Of a stretch of 60,190 bases of DNA, positions 26,401 to 34,770 are shown one piece after another. Below the pieces are notes generated by a model. It was not told the origin of the DNA, did not search any database, and saw only the letters and a list, made by a program, of their open reading frames with translations. The first letter of the stretch is position 1. Each line of letters starts with the position of its first letter. Source of the DNA: Trichloromonas sp034002365 (GTDB lineage: Bacteria; Desulfobacterota; Desulfuromonadia; Desulfuromonadales; Trichloromonadaceae); NCBI GenBank assembly GCA_034002365.1, contig JAVFAR010000004.1, positions 1 through 60,190 of the forward strand. Reading direction: 5' to 3'. The translations under genes and the position numbers were made by a program.

Positions 26401-26752
26401 TGCGATTCTTCACCGGATTGTCGAGGAAACCCCCGGCGGGATCGGCGCGGTGTTGATGGGTTACGACGGGATTTCCATCGAGCAGTATTTTCGTCCCGAC
26501 GCCGGGCTCGATCTGAATCTGGTGGCCGTCGAATATGCCAACATCCTCAAGGAAATCAAAAAGGCCGCGGAAATTCTTCATCTTGGCCATATGGAAGAGG
26601 TCAGTATCCGCACCGAACGCTTCTATCTGCTGGTACGGATGCTGACCGATGATTATTTTGTCGCCCTGACTCTGCAAGGGGACGGCAACTTCGGCAAGGG
26701 CCGCTATCTGCTGCTGCGGGAAGCGGGCGATTTCAGGGAAGCCCTGGCGTGA
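26393..26752 (+). CDS. Roadblock/LC7-domain protein
   Basis: A 119-residue protein with a single roadblock/LC7-like domain (IVEETPGGIGAVLMGYDGIS, then LVAVEYANILKEIKKAAEIL and RFYLLVRMLTDDYFVALTLQ). Proteins of this fold, such as MglB, act on small GTPases or form scaffolds in cell polarity and motility. No MglA-type GTPase is in the window. Its ATG overlaps the TPR gene, and its stop overlaps aroQ as GTGA. Confidence 0.8.
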   Translation: MFNAILHRIVEETPGGIGAVLMGYDGISIEQYFRPDAGLDLNLVAVEYANILKEIKKAAEILHLGHMEEVSIRTERFYLLVRMLTDDYFVALTLQGDGNFGKGRYLLLREAGDFREALA

Positions 26753-27201
26753 ACGGGGCGCGGCACAAGGTGCTGGTCCTGCAGGGGCCCAACCTGAATA
26801 TGCTGGGGACGCGGGAGCCCGGCATCTATGGCGCTCGCACTCTCGACGACATCCATGCCGAACTTTCCGCCTTGGCCGAGGCGTTGGGGCTGGCCCTGGA
26901 GTTTTTTCAATCCAACCACGAAGGCGCCCTTATCGACCGTATCCACCAGGCCTGGCGGGACGGCGTCGCCGGCCTGGTCATCAATCCCGGCGGACTGACC
27001 CATACCAGCGTTTCGTTGCGAGACGCCCTTTCCGCCGTCGCGATTCCTACCGTTGAAGTTCATCTGTCCAACATTCACGCCCGTGAACCTTTCCGACAGC
27101 ATTCCTACATCGCCCCGGTCGCCCTCGGTCAGATCTGCGGTTTCGGTCCCAGCGGATACGAACTGGCCCTGCGCGCTCTTTCAGTAAAATTAAAACAATA
27201 A
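26749..27201 (+). CDS. aroQ: 3-dehydroquinate dehydratase, type II
   Basis: A 150-residue dodecameric enzyme converting dehydroquinate to dehydroshikimate. Landmarks: VLVLQGPNLNMLGTREPGIY (catalytic Tyr), FQSNHEGALIDRIHQA, INPGGLTHTSVSLRDAL and VEVHLSNIHAREPFRQHSY (catalytic His). It starts with GTG inside the previous stop codon (GTGA). Confidence 0.96.
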   Translation: MNGARHKVLVLQGPNLNMLGTREPGIYGARTLDDIHAELSALAEALGLALEFFQSNHEGALIDRIHQAWRDGVAGLVINPGGLTHTSVSLRDALSAVAIPTVEVHLSNIHAREPFRQHSYIAPVALGQICGFGPSGYELALRALSVKLKQ

Positions 27202-27223
27202 TTATTGTACGTAAAATAGCGTT

Positions 27224-28285
27224 ATGGTAAATACAAGGGTCATTCGCGCGGGGGAGGCGCTCATCCCTCACGAAATCGACGGGATGGTGTTCACCCATTT
27301 GCCGAATATCCGTTATCTTTGCGGGTTTACCGGCTCAGACGGGGTTCTGGTCACCATCGGGCGGGAAGCGTTTTTTCTCACCGATTCCCGCTATGTCACC
27401 CAGGCCAAGCAGCAGGTCCAAGCCGATGAGATTCGGGAATACCGGAGCAAGTGGGAGGGCGTGCAGGAACTCCTCACCGCCAAGGGTGTGGTGAGGGTCG
27501 GCTTCGAAGCGGAGCAACTGAGTTATGCCGCGGTCGAAGAGTTGCGCGGCAAGTCGGCGGAGAATCACCAATGGGTGCCCGTGACCGGGGCAATCAAAGC
27601 CCTGCGCGCGGTCAAGGATGCCGGGGAAATCGCCTGTATGGAGGCGGCCGCCGCCCTGAACGCCGAGTGCTTCGCCGAAGTCCGGCCTCTGATCCGTCCC
27701 GGGGTCGCCGAGCGTGAGATCGCCCTGGCCCTGGAATTCGCCTTCAAGAAGCGCGGCGCCGAGGAGAAGGCTTTCGACTTCATCGTCGCTTCCGGCGTGC
27801 GCGGGGCCTTGCCGCACGGCACCGCAGCGGACAAGATCCTGGCGGAAGGGGAGCTGGTCACCATCGATTTCGGTTGCCGTTATCGCGGCTATCATTCGGA
27901 TGAGACGGTCACCCTGGCCTTGGGGGCGGTGCCGGAGCGCCTGCTTGAAATCCATGCCGTGGTCCTCGAAGCTCAGCGCCGGGCCATGGCGGCGGTTCGC
28001 CCCGGCGCGGCCTTGCGCGCCATCGACCAGGCCGCTCGCGACACCATCGCCGAACGGGGTTTCGGTGATTATTTCGGTCACGGCACCGGTCATGGTCTGG
28101 GTTTGGAAGTTCATGAATTCCCGTCGGTTTCTCCCCGTTCGGAAGATACGGCGGAAACCGGCATGGTCATCACCATCGAGCCCGGTATCTATATCCCCGA
28201 TCTCGGCGGAGTCCGCATCGAGGATACGGTACTGGTGACCGCCGAAGGCTGTCGGCGGTTGACCCAGGCTCCCAAGGGTCCGTAA
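27224..28285 (+). CDS. pepP: Xaa-Pro aminopeptidase (M24)
   Basis: A 353-residue metalloaminopeptidase with a creatinase-like N-terminal domain (residues 1-125) and an M24 pita-bread domain. The metal ligands are visible in TIDFGCRYRGYHSDETVT (two Asp), GHGTGHGLGLEVHEFP (His), VITIEPGIY (Glu) and GVRIEDTVLV (Glu). It releases N-terminal residues before proline. This gene classically sits between aroQ and accB. Confidence 0.93.
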   Translation: MVNTRVIRAGEALIPHEIDGMVFTHLPNIRYLCGFTGSDGVLVTIGREAFFLTDSRYVTQAKQQVQADEIREYRSKWEGVQELLTAKGVVRVGFEAEQLSYAAVEELRGKSAENHQWVPVTGAIKALRAVKDAGEIACMEAAAALNAECFAEVRPLIRPGVAEREIALALEFAFKKRGAEEKAFDFIVASGVRGALPHGTAADKILAEGELVTIDFGCRYRGYHSDETVTLALGAVPERLLEIHAVVLEAQRRAMAAVRPGAALRAIDQAARDTIAERGFGDYFGHGTGHGLGLEVHEFPSVSPRSEDTAETGMVITIEPGIYIPDLGGVRIEDTVLVTAEGCRRLTQAPKGP

Positions 28286-28377
28286 GTCCCCCGGCATGAC
28301 CGGAGAGGTGGCGGGAGAAGGGCTTTTTGTCCTGGCCCCGGGAGCAAAAAAACAAAAACATCAGGAGGCAGCGTTCA

Positions 28378-28827
28378 ATGGATATCAAAGACCTTAAAGT
28401 TCTTATCAAAATGGTGACGGAGACCGATATCACCGAATTCGAAATGGAAAACGCCGAAGAAAAAATCGTTATAAAACGCGGCAAGGAAACCGAAATCGTG
28501 CAAATGGCCGCGCCCCAGCAGTACCTGGCGCAGCCGGTCATGGCCGCTCCGCCGGTGGCGGCCTCCGCCGCACCTGCCGCCAGCAAGGGGGAAACCATCA
28601 CTTCGCCCATCGTCGGCACTTTCTACCGGGCGCCTTCTCCTGAATCCCCCCCTTATGTCGAAGTCGGTTCGGTGGTCGAGAAGGGGCAGGTTTTCTGCAT
28701 CGTCGAAGCGATGAAGCTGATGAACGAAATCGAGGCCGAATTCCGCTGCAAGGTTCTTGAAATCTGTAAAGAAAATGCGAAACCGGTCGAATTCGGCGAG
28801 CCGCTCTTCATTGTCGAGCGCCTCTAG
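28378..28827 (+). CDS. accB: Biotin carboxyl carrier protein of acetyl-CoA carboxylase
   Basis: A 149-residue carrier protein. The biotinyl domain is C-terminal, with the biotinylated Lys in CIVEAMKLMNEIEAE and the preceding thumb-containing region TSPIVGTFYRAPSPESPPYV. The N-terminal half has MDIKDLKVLIKMVTETDITE and an Ala/Pro linker. The start follows CAGGAGGCAGCGTTCA. It works with AccC encoded next. Confidence 0.96.
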   Translation: MDIKDLKVLIKMVTETDITEFEMENAEEKIVIKRGKETEIVQMAAPQQYLAQPVMAAPPVAASAAPAASKGETITSPIVGTFYRAPSPESPPYVEVGSVVEKGQVFCIVEAMKLMNEIEAEFRCKVLEICKENAKPVEFGEPLFIVERL

Positions 28828-28911
28828 CCCCAGTGATTCGTGACGAATGACGGGCTTCGTTGTGGTCCGTCGTCATCCGCAATCCTTCTCTTTCGATCAC
28901 TGGAGGCCCCT

Positions 28912-30249
28912 ATGTTCCATAAAATTCTCATTGCCAACCGCGGCGAGATCGCCTTGCGCATCATTCGTGCGTGCAAGGAACTCGGCATCAAGACCGTGGC
29001 GGTGCATTCCGATGCGGACAGCGAGGCGCTGCACGTCAAGCTGGCCGACGAGAGTATCTGCATCGGCCCGGCGCCGAGCGCCAAGAGTTATCTCAACATG
29101 AAGTCGATTATCAGCGCCGCCGAGGTGACCGATGCCGACGCCATCCATCCCGGCTACGGTTTTCTTTCGGAAAATGCCGAATTCGCCGAGATCTGCGACA
29201 ACTGCGGATTGACCTTCATCGGTCCGACGGCGGAAAACATGCGCCTGATGGGGGATAAGATCAGCGCCCGCCAGACCGTGACCAAGGCCGGAGTCCCGAT
29301 TCTCCCCGGCACCAAGGAAGGGGTCCATTCGGCGGAGGAAGCCAAGCGCGTTGCCGCCGAAATCGGTTATCCGGTCATCATCAAGGCGACCGCCGGCGGC
29401 GGCGGGCGGGGGATGAAGGTGGTGCATTCGCCGTCGTCCCTGCCCAACGCCTTCGCCGCCGCTCGTTCCGAGGCCCAGGCCGGATTCGGCAATCCCGAGG
29501 TCTACATCGAGAAGTTCTGCGAACGCCCCCGCCATGTTGAAATCCAGATCATGGCCGACAAGCACGGCAACGTCATCCATCTCGGTGAACGCGATTGTTC
29601 CATTCAGCGTCGTCATCAGAAGCTGATTGAAGAGGCGCCCTGTCCGGTTCTGGATCCGGCAACCCGCCAGAAAATGGGGGAATGCGCGGTGGCGGCGGCC
29701 AAGGCGGTCGGTTACACCAGCGTCGGCACCATGGAGTTTCTCCTCGATCAGCAGGGCAATTTCTACTTCATGGAGATGAATACCCGGGTGCAGGTCGAAC
29801 ATCCGGTGACCGAGATGATCACCGGCGTCGACATCATCAAGGAACAGATTCGCAGCGCCGCCGGTATCCCCCTGCGCTTCAGGCAGGAAGACATCAAGAT
29901 TACCGGTCACGCCATCGAATGCCGGATCAACGCCGAGCATCCCTTCAAGTTCACGCCGTCCCCGGGCAAGATCGACGGCTATCATCCCCCGGGAGGCCTG
30001 GGGGTGCGGGTCGACAGCGCGGTCTACGACCAGTATACGGTGCTGCCCCATTACGATTCGATGATCGCCAAGCTCATCGTCCATGCCGACACCCGCGAAG
30101 AGGCGATCCGGCGCATGGCCCGGGCCCTGGATGAATACATCATCGAAGGGATCAAGACGACCATCGCCTTTCATCAGAAGATCATGGATAACAAGGATTT
30201 CATCGAAGGGAATGTGGATACGGGCTTCCTGGAGCGACTGGTGCTCTGA
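28912..30249 (+). CDS. accC: Biotin carboxylase subunit of acetyl-CoA carboxylase
   Basis: A 445-residue ATP-grasp enzyme that carboxylates the biotin on AccB. Landmarks: ILIANRGEIALRIIRACKEL, HPGYGFLSENAEFAEIC, KATAGGGGRGMKVVH (ATP loop), RDCSIQRRHQKLIEEAPCP, FYFMEMNTRVQVEHPVTEMI and ECRINAEHPFKFTPSPGKI. The ATG at 28912 gives the usual MFHKILIANRGE start. Confidence 0.97.
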   Translation: MFHKILIANRGEIALRIIRACKELGIKTVAVHSDADSEALHVKLADESICIGPAPSAKSYLNMKSIISAAEVTDADAIHPGYGFLSENAEFAEICDNCGLTFIGPTAENMRLMGDKISARQTVTKAGVPILPGTKEGVHSAEEAKRVAAEIGYPVIIKATAGGGGRGMKVVHSPSSLPNAFAAARSEAQAGFGNPEVYIEKFCERPRHVEIQIMADKHGNVIHLGERDCSIQRRHQKLIEEAPCPVLDPATRQKMGECAVAAAKAVGYTSVGTMEFLLDQQGNFYFMEMNTRVQVEHPVTEMITGVDIIKEQIRSAAGIPLRFRQEDIKITGHAIECRINAEHPFKFTPSPGKIDGYHPPGGLGVRVDSAVYDQYTVLPHYDSMIAKLIVHADTREEAIRRMARALDEYIIEGIKTTIAFHQKIMDNKDFIEGNVDTGFLERLVL

Positions 30250-30278
30250 GGGGCTGATGAAGCTTCCATAAAAACGCG

Positions 30279-30300
30279 GGGCCGGGATTTATTCCGGCCC
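30279..30300 (+). terminator. Possible weak terminator after accC
   Basis: Arms GGGCCGG (30279-30285) and CCGGCCC (30294-30300) with an 8-base loop form a stable stem, but only TTGCCGTTTC follows, so termination is likely partial. Confidence 0.4.
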
Positions 30301-30330
30301 TTGCCGTTTCATGACGGCGACGGATGGAGC

Positions 30331-31170
30331 ATGGACGATAATCGTTGGCGCCTGGTGCGCACCGGCCCCTTGCCGGGGGGGATGAATATGGCTCTGGACG
30401 AGGTGCTGCTGCAGGAGGTCGCGGCCGGGCGCTCGCGGCCGGTGCTGCGTCTTTATCGCTGGCGCCCGGAGGCCGTCAGTCTCGGCTATTTTCAGCGCAA
30501 CGAGGTGGTTAACCGCGCCTTTTGCCGTTCTTCCGGCATCGATGTCGTCCGCCGCCTCACCGGCGGGCGGGCGGTTCTGCATGGTGAAGAGGTGACTTAC
30601 GCGGTGATCGCCGGCAGCGGGCAGGGCTTTCCCGTCCGGGCCGAGGAAAGTTACCGCACGATCGCCGAACTTTTGCGCGCGACCCTGTGCTCCCTGGGGA
30701 TTGAGGCGGAGCTGGCTCCGGCACACCGCCAAGAGCGCGAGCGGGCTCTGCCCGCCGCCTGTTTCGAGGCCGCCGCCGGCTACGAACTGCTCTGCCGGGG
30801 ACAGAAGATCGCCGGCAGCGCCCAGAAGCGCCGGGGGGATTTTTTCCTGCTGCAGGGCTCGATCCCCCTTGAACTCGATCCCCGTCGGCTTTTTCAGGTG
30901 CTTAATCCGCATGCCGCCGAATCCATAGACTTAGAGGCGGGGGCGGCTCGTTTGCGTCGGCGGGTCGGCTGGCTCAATCGCTATCTGCCCCGTCCCCTTA
31001 CGATCGATGCCGTGGAAGAACGCTTGCGGGATGTTTTTGCCCAGGGTTTGGGGTTTGCCCTGCACGAAGAACCAGTACGCCCCGGGGAATGGACCCTGGC
31101 CGAGAACCTGACGAAAGAGCGCTACGACAACCCGGACTGGACCTGGCGGGTGCCCGGGCCGGGGCGATGA
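30331..31170 (+). CDS. lipM: Lipoyl-pathway octanoyltransferase/ligase, LipM-like
   Basis: A 279-residue BPL/LplA-fold protein. MNMALDEVLLQEVAAGRSRP, LYRWRPEAVSLGYFQRN and DVVRRLTGGRAVLHGEEVTY (lysine-binding RRxTGGRAVxH motif) are typical of LipM, which moves octanoyl from ACP to GcvH or E2 proteins. The nucleophile Cys is probably the one in AACFEAAAGYEL, followed by GQKIAGSAQKRR. A lipoate-protein ligase cannot be fully excluded, but the Cys favours LipM. Confidence 0.82.
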   Translation: MDDNRWRLVRTGPLPGGMNMALDEVLLQEVAAGRSRPVLRLYRWRPEAVSLGYFQRNEVVNRAFCRSSGIDVVRRLTGGRAVLHGEEVTYAVIAGSGQGFPVRAEESYRTIAELLRATLCSLGIEAELAPAHRQERERALPAACFEAAAGYELLCRGQKIAGSAQKRRGDFFLLQGSIPLELDPRRLFQVLNPHAAESIDLEAGAARLRRRVGWLNRYLPRPLTIDAVEERLRDVFAQGLGFALHEEPVRPGEWTLAENLTKERYDNPDWTWRVPGPGR

Positions 31171-31258
31171 GGCGTCTCGTCGCCGCCGCTGTTGCGAACG
31201 GTTGTTTTTTCGGCGGACGGGGTGTAGATTAACGGTTCTTCGCATAATAACTGGGAAT

Positions 31259-31371
31259 GCCTGGCATGAAACGATGGCTTTTTACCGCGTTGCTGCACGT
31301 ACTACACCCCCGGAAACGAAGGTCGGTTATCCGGCCTGGCATGAAACGATGGCTTTTTACCGCGTTGCTGC
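31259..31371 (+). repeat. 38-bp direct repeat at the start of the TolC-type gene
   Basis: A 38-bp sequence, GCCTGGCATGAAACGATGGC and onward, occurs at 31259-31296 and again, identical, at 31334-31371. The offset is 75 bp (25 codons), so the reading frame is kept. Each copy encodes MKRWLFTALL, the front half of the signal peptide, so the gene carries two candidate translation starts. Confidence 0.9.
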
Positions 31372-32858
31372 CGGCCTTGATCTGGGCGAACGAGATTGAC
31401 GCCGCCCAGCGCATCGATCTGGTCGCGGCGCAACGGCTGGCGTTGGAGCGCAATCTCAATCTCAAGGCGGCGGATTTCGATGCCCGCGCCAGTGAAGCGC
31501 TGGTGCGCAGAGGCTACGGCATCTACGATCCGCGCGCTTCGGCGGGCTTCACCGAGGCCGAGAGCCGGGATCTGAGCAGTTACCCCACCGGCGATGATTC
31601 TTTTACGCTGCCCAAGACCGTTGCCGAATCCCGGGTCTTCGACCTTTCCCTGGCGCAGCTTTTGCCCAGCGGCGGCGAAGTGACCGTCGGGCTCGACAAC
31701 ACCCGCTCCCGCATCGCCGCCGGACCCAGCCCCGCGATCAACCCTTCCTGGCGCAGTCAGGCCTATATCGGTCTGACCCAGCCTCTGCTCAAAGGCTTTG
31801 GCCGGACCGTCACCGAGCAGGGCATCCTCTATGCCGTTCAGGACCGTCAGGTGGCGGTGCAGGAAGTTCGTTCCCAGGCCTTCACCCTCCTTTCCCAGGT
31901 ACGGGACGGCTACTACGATGTGCTGCGTTATCGGGACAACCTCAAGTACCGGGAGACCTCGGTGGCCCTGGCGGAAAAGATTCTCGCCGAAAACCGCGCC
32001 CGGGTCGAGACCGGCGTTTTGCCCCCCATCGAAAATCTCGAAGCCGAAGTCGGACTGACCCAGCGCGAGCGCGATTTCCTCGAAGCCCAGCGTGTCTATC
32101 GGGACGCCCTCGACCGCTTGGCGGTGCTGCTCAATCTGCCGGAAGGGGTCGAGATCGGCGATGAGGAACTCGAAACCATTGAGATTTCCGTCAACGAAGA
32201 GGTCGGCTTCCAGTCGGCCCTCTCCCGGCGGCCCGATCTGCAGCAGCGGCAGCGGCGCATCGAGCGGCTGGAGATCGAGCGGGAGGTCAACCGCAACCAG
32301 TTGCTGCCCGGTCTCGATCTCGGCGCCGGTTACGGACGCAAGGGCCTGGCCGAAGACTACCAGGATAATCTTTCCAGTATCGAACAGGACGATCTGAACA
32401 ACTGGCAGATCGGCCTCACCCTCAGTTATCCCCTGGGCAACCGTCAGGCCCGTAACGAGCTGGCGCGGACCGAGCTGCTGATGAAGGGGGAGTACGCCCG
32501 CTGGCAGCAGCTGCGCGAGGAGGTTCGCACCGAAGTGCGCGTGGCGGCGCGGCAGATCGAGGTCAACCGGAAGAAGATCGAGGTGGCCAATCGCGGTCGC
32601 GATCTGGCCGAGGAAAAGCTGCGGACGTTGATCAAGCGCAAGGATGTCGGTTTGGCGACCACCCGCGATGTTCTCGAAGGGGAGGAGGATCTGGCCCTGG
32701 CCCGCACCGATCAGATCGCCTCTTTGGCCGACTACAACCGCGCCGTCACCGAATATCTGCGGGTGACGGGCATGCTGCTGGAATCCCAGGGGATCCGCCT
32801 CGCCGGTCTGCCCGATCCCGAGGAGGAGCGGCCTTTGCTGGAGATGGAAAAGCCATGA
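31266..32858 (+). CDS. TolC-family outer-membrane efflux protein
   Basis: About 505-530 residues depending on the start. It is predicted to form the outer-membrane channel of a tripartite efflux or type I export system: signal peptide, then two OEP repeats with long helices (QRLALERNLNLKAADFDARA and later LARTELLMKGEYARWQQLRE) and beta segments (LSLAQLLPSGGEVTVGLDN; IGLTLSYPLGNRQARNELAR). The coding start is ambiguous because the signal-peptide region is duplicated: ATG at 31257 or 31266 gives an N-terminus with two copies of MKRWLFTALL, while ATG 31341 gives one normal signal peptide ending in AAQ. The stop overlaps mqnA. Confidence 0.85.
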   Translation: MKRWLFTALLHVLHPRKRRSVIRPGMKRWLFTALLPALIWANEIDAAQRIDLVAAQRLALERNLNLKAADFDARASEALVRRGYGIYDPRASAGFTEAESRDLSSYPTGDDSFTLPKTVAESRVFDLSLAQLLPSGGEVTVGLDNTRSRIAAGPSPAINPSWRSQAYIGLTQPLLKGFGRTVTEQGILYAVQDRQVAVQEVRSQAFTLLSQVRDGYYDVLRYRDNLKYRETSVALAEKILAENRARVETGVLPPIENLEAEVGLTQRERDFLEAQRVYRDALDRLAVLLNLPEGVEIGDEELETIEISVNEEVGFQSALSRRPDLQQRQRRIERLEIEREVNRNQLLPGLDLGAGYGRKGLAEDYQDNLSSIEQDDLNNWQIGLTLSYPLGNRQARNELARTELLMKGEYARWQQLREEVRTEVRVAARQIEVNRKKIEVANRGRDLAEEKLRTLIKRKDVGLATTRDVLEGEEDLALARTDQIASLADYNRAVTEYLRVTGMLLESQGIRLAGLPDPEEERPLLEMEKP

Positions 32859-33676
32859 GCCTGGTCGTCGGTCATATCAAATACATCAACTGCGCTCCCT
32901 TTTTTCATTACCTGCCCGAGTGCGGCTTCAGCGGCACTATCGTCGACGGTGTTCCTTCCCATCTCAACCGCTTGCTGGCCGCAGGCGGGGTCGACCTCAG
33001 CCCTTCCTCCTCCTTCGAGTACGCCCGCAACTGGCGGGAATATCTGCTCTTGCCCGAGCTGTCCATCAGTGCCTGCGGGCCGGTGCGCAGCGTGCTGCTC
33101 TTTTCCGGGCGCCCCATCGAGACGCTGGGAGGGGGCGATATCGCCCTGACCGGCGACTCGGCGACTTCGGTCAACCTGCTCAAGATCATTCTGCGGGAAT
33201 TTTACGATCTTCGGGATGTCCGTTGCGCCGTGCCCGCGGGCCCGGTCGAGGCGGTTATCTCCGCCGGCGGCAGCGCCCTGCTCATCGGTGACCGGGCATT
33301 GAAGTCGGCCCAGGAGAAGGCCGCCCCCTATATTTACGACCTGGCCGAACTCTGGCTGCAGCACACCGGGTTGCCTTTTGTTTTCGCCCTGTGGATTCTG
33401 CGGCGGCAGGCGGCGCGGGAAAAGGCCGCAGATGTGCGCACGTTGCACGAGCAGCTCAAATGTTCCCGCGAACGGGCCTTCGCCTCTCTGGAAGATTTAG
33501 CCAAGGCAACCCCGGAGCGGGCATGGATGGGCGAGGGGGGGCTCGTCGATTACTGGAACTGCATGTCCTACGAGCTGGGTGAGGCGCACCTGGAGGGGCT
33601 GCGTTTCTACTTTCACCTCTGCGCCCGCCACCATCTTCTCGATGAAGAGCCGGAGCTCCATTTCTGGGGAGGTTAA
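32855..33676 (+). CDS. mqnA: Chorismate dehydratase (futalosine pathway)
   Basis: A 273-residue periplasmic-binding-protein-fold enzyme of the MqnA/MqnD family, converting chorismate to 3-enolpyruvyl-benzoate, the first step of menaquinone synthesis by the futalosine route. VVGHIKYINCAPFFHYLPEC, VPSHLNRLLAAGGVDLSPSS and LTGDSATSVNLLKIILREFY are typical. It starts within the TolC stop codon (ATGA). No other mqn gene is in the window. Confidence 0.92.
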   Translation: MSLVVGHIKYINCAPFFHYLPECGFSGTIVDGVPSHLNRLLAAGGVDLSPSSSFEYARNWREYLLLPELSISACGPVRSVLLFSGRPIETLGGGDIALTGDSATSVNLLKIILREFYDLRDVRCAVPAGPVEAVISAGGSALLIGDRALKSAQEKAAPYIYDLAELWLQHTGLPFVFALWILRRQAAREKAADVRTLHEQLKCSRERAFASLEDLAKATPERAWMGEGGLVDYWNCMSYELGEAHLEGLRFYFHLCARHHLLDEEPELHFWGG

Positions 33677-34137
33677 CCGCGCTCCGAGGCCCGCGCCATC
33701 GGCGGCCGTTGGTCTCGATAATCGTCGAGAATTTGCCGGTGGTCGAAACATAAGGGGGCGGGCAGGGCATCGAGCGCAAAAAGTTCCGCCCGCGCCGCAT
33801 CGTCTCCTCCCCGGGGATGGCCGATCCCCTCGGCGGTAAAGACGACCGAGATGTTGTGCTGGCGCGGGTCGCGGCCGGGATCGGAATAGGCGCCGAACTG
33901 GCGCAGGTCGCGCAGGGCCAGCCCCGTTTCCTCCAGCGCCTCGCGCCGGGCGGCTTCTTCCAGGCTTTCGCCGTAATCGACAAAGCCCCCCGGCAGCGCC
34001 CAGCCCTTCGGCGCGTTGCGGCGCTCGATCAGGACGATTTTGTTCCCCACGCGGATGATGACATCGACCGTGGGAAAAGGGTTGCGGTACGATTTCACTT
34101 TCGCCCCGCATGCGGGGCAGGCCAGAAACTCGCTCAT
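33673..34137 (-). CDS. NUDIX hydrolase with N-terminal zinc-ribbon start
   Basis: A 154-residue NUDIX enzyme. The NUDIX box is GGFVDYGESLEEAARREALE plus ETGL. A short CPACGAK at the start resembles half of a zinc ribbon, as in some NADH-pyrophosphatase-like and RNA-associated NUDIX proteins. The substrate is not predictable. ATG 34137 follows GGGAGGAACG. It is convergent with mqnA and overlaps its end by 4 bases. Confidence 0.88.
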   Translation of the reverse strand: MSEFLACPACGAKVKSYRNPFPTVDVIIRVGNKIVLIERRNAPKGWALPGGFVDYGESLEEAARREALEETGLALRDLRQFGAYSDPGRDPRQHNISVVFTAEGIGHPRGGDDAARAELFALDALPAPLCFDHRQILDDYRDQRPPMARASERG

Positions 34138-34225
34138 CGTTCCTCCCAAAATGGTCAATCCGCAGGGTTAAGGCTTTTCCGTTGACACTCTCAGGTTAAA
34201 TCGTCTAAAAAAGGCAGCACTTAGC

Positions 34226-34311
34226 GCCCGGGTGGCGGAACTGGCAGACGCAAGGGACTTAAAATCCCTCGATCCTAGATCGTACCGGTTCGATCCCGGT
34301 CCCGGGCACCA
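34226..34311 (+). tRNA. tRNA-Leu (anticodon UAA)
   Basis: An 86-base leucine tRNA with encoded CCA. The acceptor stem GCCCGGG (34226-34232) pairs with CCCGGGC (34301-34307), followed by ACCA. The D-arm region holds GGCGGAACTGGCAGACGC; the anticodon stem AGGGA/TCCCT encloses the loop CTTAAAA (anticodon TAA); a long variable arm and the T-arm GGTTCGATCCC follow. Its 3' end is a frequent integration target, and accessory DNA starts right after it. Confidence 0.97.
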
Positions 34312-34490
34312 TGAAAAGAATAAAGGTTTCAGCGGTTTAGCCGTTGAGGCCTTTTTCTTTTTCAACCCCGGAAATCGCCTTTTTTGGGGGTAACTGCAAC
34401 CATAGTGCAACCAAATCACGATAACCTCACGTCCGTATCCCGTTTTTATCACGCCCCCGGTTTATACCACTGCAACCGATTTGCAACCAC
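34312..34490 (+). other. Candidate integration site with paired GCAACC boxes
   Basis: Directly downstream of tRNA-Leu are four GCAACC boxes in two pairs: 34396 and 34407, then 34472 and 34483. Within each pair the boxes start exactly 11 bases apart, about one helical turn. This resembles arm-type binding sites of tyrosine integrases next to a tRNA attachment site. No integrase gene is found in the window and I see no second copy of the tRNA end, so the element's other boundary is not defined. Confidence 0.4.
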
Positions 34491-34518
34491 CTCCCGGAAT
34501 CACCCCCAGCAAGGCCCC

Positions 34519-34694
34519 GGCCAGCGCGTAGCGGGTGCCGGGTGCCGGATCCCGCCAGCTGAGGCCAGCGCGTAGCGGGTGCCGAGGCGTCCGGCGGTCC
34601 TCGGCCGTTCCGGCCAGCAAGGGTTTTGCCCGGTCCCCATTTTTTTCGCCGGGGGTTTTGCTTTTTTCGTATATCCGCCGATAGCGGATATACG
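34519..34694. repeat. 22-bp direct repeat and 11-bp-arm inverted repeat
   Basis: GGCCAGCGCGTAGCGGGTGC (22 bp with the following CG) occurs at 34519-34540 and 34563-34584. A perfect inverted repeat, CGTATATCCGC (34668-34678) and GCGGATATACG (34684-34694), has a 5-base centre. No T-run follows in either direction, so it is not a classical terminator; an operator or recombination site is possible. Otherwise 34490-34770 holds no gene. Confidence 0.6.
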
Positions 34695-34770
34695 CCTGAA
34701 AGGGGTCATTTGGGGACATCTCTTGTTGGACAGGGGCGAGCATCAGGTTTCCGGAATCTTCCTCTATGGT

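Noticed and set aside
34168..34452. Minus-strand open frame covering the tRNA-Leu
   Set aside because: It is the familiar false protein made from the complement of a tRNA gene.
34668..34694. Rho-independent terminator
   Set aside because: No T-run follows the hairpin in either direction.
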